From an uncultured Bacillota bacterium (lineage in GTDB: Bacteria; Bacillota_I; Bacilli_A; Erysipelotrichales; Erysipelotrichaceae), in the NCBI GenBank assembly GCA_900321955.1, contig ONXX01000052.1:1-8091 (forward strand): DNA of 8,091 nucleotides, in the 5' to 3' direction. The number at the start of each line of letters is the position of its first letter. The first letter of the stretch is position 1. A program made the translations under genes and the position numbers. Of this stretch, positions 4,491 through 8,091 are shown one piece after another. Under the pieces are notes generated by a model. The model was not told where the DNA came from. It worked only from the letters and a program-made list of their open reading frames with translations, and did no database searches.

Positions 4491-7400
4491 TTAACGGGTA
4501 TAGCGGATATCGCGCGCTAAACGGATGGCGATGTTTCGCCACAGGTGCAGCAACATGCCATAGTCTCTGCGTAAAGACTGCGGCAGGGTCGGGATGCGGT
4601 CATAGAGGATCTGGAAGTATTCTTCCTCGTCCTTGCCAAAATCGAGGATCTCGATGCGGTAGACATTGTTTAAGTCATAGCGGGAGACGATGACATCGGT
4701 CACCACACCCTTGAGATCAGCCTGATACTTATCGGTCTCGATCTTCATCTTGACCTGATCGCCGATCTTAAGGTCCTTACACTCATCGAGATAGGTCTCG
4801 AGATCGTGCTCCGACATCATCGTCGTGATTCCTTCATAGACCTGTTCCTCACTTCTTCCTTTCTTCTTGAAGACGGTGATGAACTCGCCGTCCTTGACTC
4901 TTACGATGTCACCGTTGAAGTCACGGCCATCGATCAGGAAGACCGCCATCAGAAGATAATAGGAGTTTCGCACCAGCCAGAATAAGATCGTCAGCAGTCC
5001 ATACATCTTTCGGGCAAATAAGAGCCACAGAACCCGGATAAAGCCGATCAAAGAAAGACCTAACAATACCAGGAACGGTGCCATCGATCGCGTATCGACC
5101 TTGCGCACCATGTTGCTGGCTGACTTGTCGGTCACCTTGAACTGGGTCAGGGAGATGCCAAAGATTTCCTTTAAGATCGGAATAAACAAGGCCGGCATGA
5201 CACTGGTCTCATAGATGCCGCTCCACTTGGACGAGATCTCGTTGCCGGAGATCAGACGCAGGGAAAGATCCTGGACGATAAACATCGGCAGCCAGTAGAC
5301 CAGGATTTCCAGCCAGTTGCAGTCAAAGACCGGCACCATCGCCACGGCAAATAAAAGCGGCGCGATGATGTAGACAAAATTCTTGATCGGCGAATACCAG
5401 TAGAAGACCGATGACCAGTAGGAGATCTTCTGCATGATCGATAATCCCTTGATCGTAAAGAGTTTGAGCTTCTTTGCCGTCACGATGACCCCTCTGCCCC
5501 AGCGGGTCCGCTGCTGGACATGTTCCTTATAGGTGTGCGGCGTCTTGCCCGAAGCCAGAGGCTCTCTGGTCGCCAGAGAGACATAGCCCGCTGCCTCAAT
5601 TAACAAGCCGGTCGCAAAGTCTTCGGTGATCGATTCGGTATAGAAACCGCCGATCTCCTCCAAAGCCCTTCGGGCAATGACGGTATTGGAGCCGCCGTAA
5701 ATGACCGCATTGACATTGGTCTTGGCCACTTCAATGCTCCGATAGAAGAAGTCCTGTTCGTTTGGTGCGCTGGTCTCCGAATACAGGGCATATTGGAAGA
5801 CATCCGGCTCATAGAAGCACTGCGGCGTCTGTAAGAAGCCCATGTGGACTTCCTCTTCCTTTGTCTTTCCTTCGTTGGTCTTTTCGAAGTTGACAAAGTA
5901 AGGAATCGTCTTTAACAGGAAGTCACTTCTTACGATCATATCCGCATCCAGGGTCACCACGTAAGGCGCATTGGTCCGCTTCAAAGCGGCATTGAGGTTG
6001 CCCGCCTTCTTGCCCTCATTGTCAGGACGATCGAAGTAGCCGACATTCATCTTCCTGGCCAGCTTTTTCATCGACGGACGGCGGTTGTCATCGCAGACCC
6101 AGATGTGGACTTTACTTAAATCCGGATAGAGGAGGTGCTTGCAGCCGTTGATCGTACGGCGCAGGAGTTCCTCATCCTCGTTGTAGGTGGAAATGAAGAT
6201 GTCCACTTCCGGATATTCCTCATCTTCAATCTTCGGCAATGGATGATCGCTCTTGCCGATCATCGAGAAGTAATGGACCAAGGTCTCAAAGAAACCGACG
6301 ATCTCAAAAAACAAGAGGACCAGATTGGCAACGATGCCAAAGACGTTGCCTTTCGGTATGGAATAGGCAATACGCCAGACAAAGTAATTGATGGTGATGA
6401 CCACCGATAAAAAGATCAGGGCATAACGCAGGTATTGTTTGCGGTCAATCGTCTCCTTCTTGTCCTTCACGATGTCATCGTAGGTCGTGTGACCCTTCTT
6501 TTCGTTGCGGATCAGCCAGATGCCGCAGACCGCAAATAATGCCGCCAGCACAAAGGAAAAGACGATGTAGTCGCGATAGCGGTTGACCGCCTTTAAACCG
6601 CGGCCGCCCAGACTGGAAAAGATTGCCGATGGTGACTTGTAATGTTCAAAATCGATGTCTTTGGGATAATCGATCTTTTTTGGATCTTTGCCCGAGACAA
6701 GATCCCTGACCCAAAGACCCACGTAGGTCAGATCCTCATCATCCAAATGTTCGTAGTGGAAGCTGTCGGCCTTGACCATGGCGGAACTCTCTGCCTTGTT
6801 GGACAAAGACCAGACCGCATAGGAGATCTTGTTTTCATTTAACAGAGTGAACCAGTCTGCCGCATTGGCGAAATCGATGGCCCCATCACCGCTGGCTTCC
6901 GAAACTCCGCATTCCGTCACAAAGACCGGGATGTGATTGTTCAAGGCATCCTTCAGTTCATTCTTCAGATTCTCATAGTGGCTTGCCGTATAGAAGTGAA
7001 GGCAATACATGACATTGTCATAATTTAAGGGTGCCTCTATGACGCTGTGCAAATCCTGGTCATACTCCGGCGTACCGACGATGATCAAGGCATTCTCATT
7101 GTTGTTGCGGATCACCGGGATGACCGCGTCGGCAAAATCACTTACCTGTTTCCAGTTGGTGTCGCCGTTAGGTTCGTTGCAGATCTCGTAGATGATATTC
7201 GGGACATCCGCATATTGTTTGGAGATGCGGTCGAAAAAATCGATCGCCTCCTTGAGATAGACATTGGGATCTTTCTCCGACAGGGTGTGCCAGTCCACCA
7301 GTACATACATGTCGTTGGCGATGGCTGCCTTGATGCCGGCATAGAGGACTTCCAGACTCTGCTTGCGATCTTCCTTGACATAGATGTCGGTATACATCGG

Positions 7401-7700
7401 CAGACGGATGAAGTTGCAGTTCCACTCCTTCGAAAGCTGATGGAAAAGTTTGCTGTTGATGTAGTCGGGATACCAGGTCAGGCCATGCGCGGAAATACCG
7501 CGTAACTGCACAACATTGCCGTCTTCATCGATCAGGCTCGTGTCTTCCACGTGAAGAAAGCCGTTTTCATCCGGTCTCGCCGTAAAGACCTCTTCCTCTT
7601 CTGCTGTGACTCTCAGGAATAAGCCCATACACAAAAAGGCTGCCACAGACAGAATCAAAAAATGCTTCCAAAACGATTTTACCTTCATCCCTTTTCTCAT
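4491..7700 (-). CDS. GH5 endoglucanase-like domain fused to BcsA-like beta-glucan (cellulose) synthase with PilZ-like tail
   Basis: This is a 1069-residue membrane protein. Residues 9-30 are a signal peptide or anchor. Residues about 35-340 are a GH5 (beta/alpha)8 domain: R67, VDWH137, acid/base E176 in CNEP, LHFY (H235/Y237), nucleophile E263 in VTECG, and W297. Membrane helices lie at about 378-398, 424-446 and 452-478. A cytoplasmic GT2 domain (about 497-740) has STYNED (504-509), D537/D538, DAD (585-587), TED (692-694) and QRTRW (730-734). Four more helices lie at about 771-792, 795-813, 874-896 and 898-923, with the BcsA gating-loop motif FKVTDK (854-859) between the second and third. 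A PilZ-like beta domain (about 925-1035) lacks a visible RxxxR, and a basic helix ends the protein. GT2 would polymerise UDP-glucose into cellulose or a related beta-glucan, and the outward GH5 would trim it; coupling is inferred. The start at 7700 has AAAGGAAG 6 nt upstream, 19 nt after the HAD stop. Confidence 0.92.
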   Translation of the reverse strand: MRKGMKVKSFWKHFLILSVAAFLCMGLFLRVTAEEEEVFTARPDENGFLHVEDTSLIDEDGNVVQLRGISAHGLTWYPDYINSKLFHQLSKEWNCNFIRLPMYTDIYVKEDRKQSLEVLYAGIKAAIANDMYVLVDWHTLSEKDPNVYLKEAIDFFDRISKQYADVPNIIYEICNEPNGDTNWKQVSDFADAVIPVIRNNNENALIIVGTPEYDQDLHSVIEAPLNYDNVMYCLHFYTASHYENLKNELKDALNNHIPVFVTECGVSEASGDGAIDFANAADWFTLLNENKISYAVWSLSNKAESSAMVKADSFHYEHLDDEDLTYVGLWVRDLVSGKDPKKIDYPKDIDFEHYKSPSAIFSSLGGRGLKAVNRYRDYIVFSFVLAALFAVCGIWLIRNEKKGHTTYDDIVKDKKETIDRKQYLRYALIFLSVVITINYFVWRIAYSIPKGNVFGIVANLVLLFFEIVGFFETLVHYFSMIGKSDHPLPKIEDEEYPEVDIFISTYNEDEELLRRTINGCKHLLYPDLSKVHIWVCDDNRRPSMKKLARKMNVGYFDRPDNEGKKAGNLNAALKRTNAPYVVTLDADMIVRSDFLLKTIPYFVNFEKTNEGKTKEEEVHMGFLQTPQCFYEPDVFQYALYSETSAPNEQDFFYRSIEVAKTNVNAVIYGGSNTVIARRALEEIGGFYTESITEDFATGLLIEAAGYVSLATREPLASGKTPHTYKEHVQQRTRWGRGVIVTAKKLKLFTIKGLSIMQKISYWSSVFYWYSPIKNFVYIIAPLLFAVAMVPVFDCNWLEILVYWLPMFIVQDLSLRLISGNEISSKWSGIYETSVMPALFIPILKEIFGISLTQFKVTDKSASNMVRKVDTRSMAPFLVLLGLSLIGFIRVLWLLFARKMYGLLTILFWLVRNSYYLLMAVFLIDGRDFNGDIVRVKDGEFITVFKKKGRSEEQVYEGITTMMSEHDLETYLDECKDLKIGDQVKMKIETDKYQADLKGVVTDVIVSRYDLNNVYRIEILDFGKDEEEYFQILYDRIPTLPQSLRRDYGMLLHLWRNIAIRLARDIRYTR
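4581..4928 (-). other. PilZ-like C-terminal domain lacking the c-di-GMP RxxxR motif
   Basis: After the last membrane helix the synthase has a beta-rich region where BcsA carries its PilZ domain. It includes KIGDQVKMKIETDKY, GVVTDVIVS and YRIEILDF, then YFQILYDRIPTLPQSL. In c-di-GMP-binding PilZ domains an RxxxR element and a (D/N)xSxxG element bind the nucleotide. I can find neither here, so allosteric control by c-di-GMP is doubtful. The assignment to PilZ rests on position and secondary structure. Confidence 0.55.
5124..5141 (-). other. Gating-loop motif FxVTxK of processive cellulose synthase
   Basis: The codons encode FKVTDK (residues 854-859). In BcsA this loop closes over the active site and coordinates the substrate when the enzyme is active. 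Its presence, with QxxRW, supports a processive BcsA-type enzyme rather than a generic GT2 transferase. Confidence 0.85.
6679..7598 (-). other. GH5 glycoside hydrolase domain region of the fusion protein
   Basis: Residues about 35-340 hold the complete GH5 catalytic set, with acid/base E176 encoded at 7173-7175 and nucleophile E263 at 6912-6914. The domain follows a signal or anchor helix and precedes a membrane helix, so it should face outside. Both catalytic glutamates are intact, so this is a potentially active hydrolase and not a relic. Confidence 0.85.
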
Positions 7701-7719
7701 CGAAGTCTTCCTTTCTGCA

Positions 7720-8091
7720 TCAGATCAGATTGTAATGTTTTAATGCCAGCCACACGCCGTCTTCATCGATCGGCGCTGTGACATATTCCGCTGCTTCCCT
7801 GGTTTTTTCCTGACCATTGCCCATGGCAATGCCATGACCCGCTGCCTTCATCATCGTGATGTCGTTGATGCCATCACCAAAGGCGTAGCTGTCTTCTTTT
7901 GGATATCCCAAATGCTGAATCACGCTTGTCAAAGCCTTTGCCTTATCCGAGGCAAAGGTCGTCATATCCGCCGAAGGATGAGGACCATGCGGGTTCATGA
8001 TGCAACAGTCTTTTAAACGTTCCCTGATCAGCTCCCGCTGCCTGACATCATAAAAGCCGACATCAAAGCTGTAGTAGCTCTCTTCTTCTTT
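7720..8091 (-). CDS. Cof-type HAD-superfamily phosphatase, C-terminal part (5' end cut by window)
   Basis: The reading frame is open from the right edge, giving the last 123 residues; the N-terminal DxDGT nucleophile motif lies outside the window. The HAD motif III lysine is in FASDKAKAL. Motif IV is GDGINDITMM (GDGIND at 7861-7878), which supplies the Mg2+-binding acidic residues. GHGIAMGNGQEKTREAAEYVT and EDGVWLAL complete the typical Cof/YbiV C-terminus. Such enzymes dephosphorylate sugar phosphates, FMN or other small phosphoesters; the substrate cannot be told from this portion. It is 19 nt upstream of the glycan synthase and most likely in the same operon. An ATG at 7998 lies mid-domain and should not be taken as the start. 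Confidence 0.9.
   Translation of the reverse strand, partial: KEEESYYSFDVGFYDVRQRELIRERLKDCCIMNPHGPHPSADMTTFASDKAKALTSVIQHLGYPKEDSYAFGDGINDITMMKAAGHGIAMGNGQEKTREAAEYVTAPIDEDGVWLALKHYNLI

Noticed and set aside
5600..5896. Alternative-frame 98-codon minus-strand open frame inside the synthase
   Set aside because: It overlaps the GT2 catalytic region in another frame and is rich in Arg, Ser and Pro with no motif; it is a frame shadow.
7047..7505. 152-codon plus-strand open frame opposite the GH5 domain
   Set aside because: It lies wholly antisense to a confidently identified coding region, has no ribosome site, and its composition mirrors the opposite codons.
7720..7998. Separate 92-residue gene starting at the ATG at 7998
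   Set aside because: The same frame stays open to the window edge with HAD-like sequence, and the ATG is mid-domain without a ribosome site; it is the tail of a longer HAD phosphatase.

Overview
The window looks like a chromosomal segment of a low-to-mid GC Firmicute. The support is strong AGGAGG-type Shine-Dalgarno sites, a SepF cell-division protein, no outer-membrane secretion genes beside a cellulose-synthase-like gene, and tight same-strand operons. Base composition near 50% GC and the gene types would suit a gut Erysipelotrichia- or Clostridia-like lineage, but no marker here fixes the taxon. Almost everything is on the minus strand. The single plus-strand gene is a small VOC protein at 941-1312.

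Right part (8091 down to 3715, minus): an operon of three genes. First comes the C-terminal part of a Cof-type HAD phosphatase. Next is a 1069-residue protein that fuses an extracellular GH5 endoglucanase-like domain to a BcsA-like family 2 glycan synthase with a PilZ-like tail. Last is a cytoplasmic alpha/beta hydrolase whose start lies 4 nt after the synthase stop. The operon ends at a clear hairpin terminator (3715-3743). The fusion is the most striking object in the window. Cellulose operons normally carry the polymerising synthase and the trimming cellulase as separate genes (BcsA/BcsZ, or CcsA/CcsZ in clostridia); here both are one membrane protein.

Middle part (3677 down to 1321, minus): a metallo-beta-lactamase-fold hydrolase with its own extended -10 promoter. 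It is followed by a compact run of five genes: a helical hypothetical protein, a 58-residue two-helix membrane protein, a 63-residue single-pass membrane protein, a 92-residue acidic protein, and SepF. Three of the junctions are 1-nt stop/start overlaps or short gaps. This ties four unrecognised proteins, two of them tiny membrane proteins, to a membrane-associated divisome component.

Left part: the VOC gene converges on sepF at a shared hairpin. Divergent from the VOC gene is the 5' part of a response regulator with a receiver domain joined to a degenerate GGDEF domain (DADTF at the active site), running off the left edge. The c-di-GMP hallmarks are therefore degraded twice in this window: in the GGDEF signature, and in the synthase's PilZ-like tail, which lacks a visible RxxxR motif.

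All four promoters I can propose use an extended -10 (TGn before the -10 hexamer) with a poor -35. There are no tRNA or rRNA genes, CRISPR arrays, insertion sequences or long repeats visible. No gene-free stretch exceeds 300 bases.
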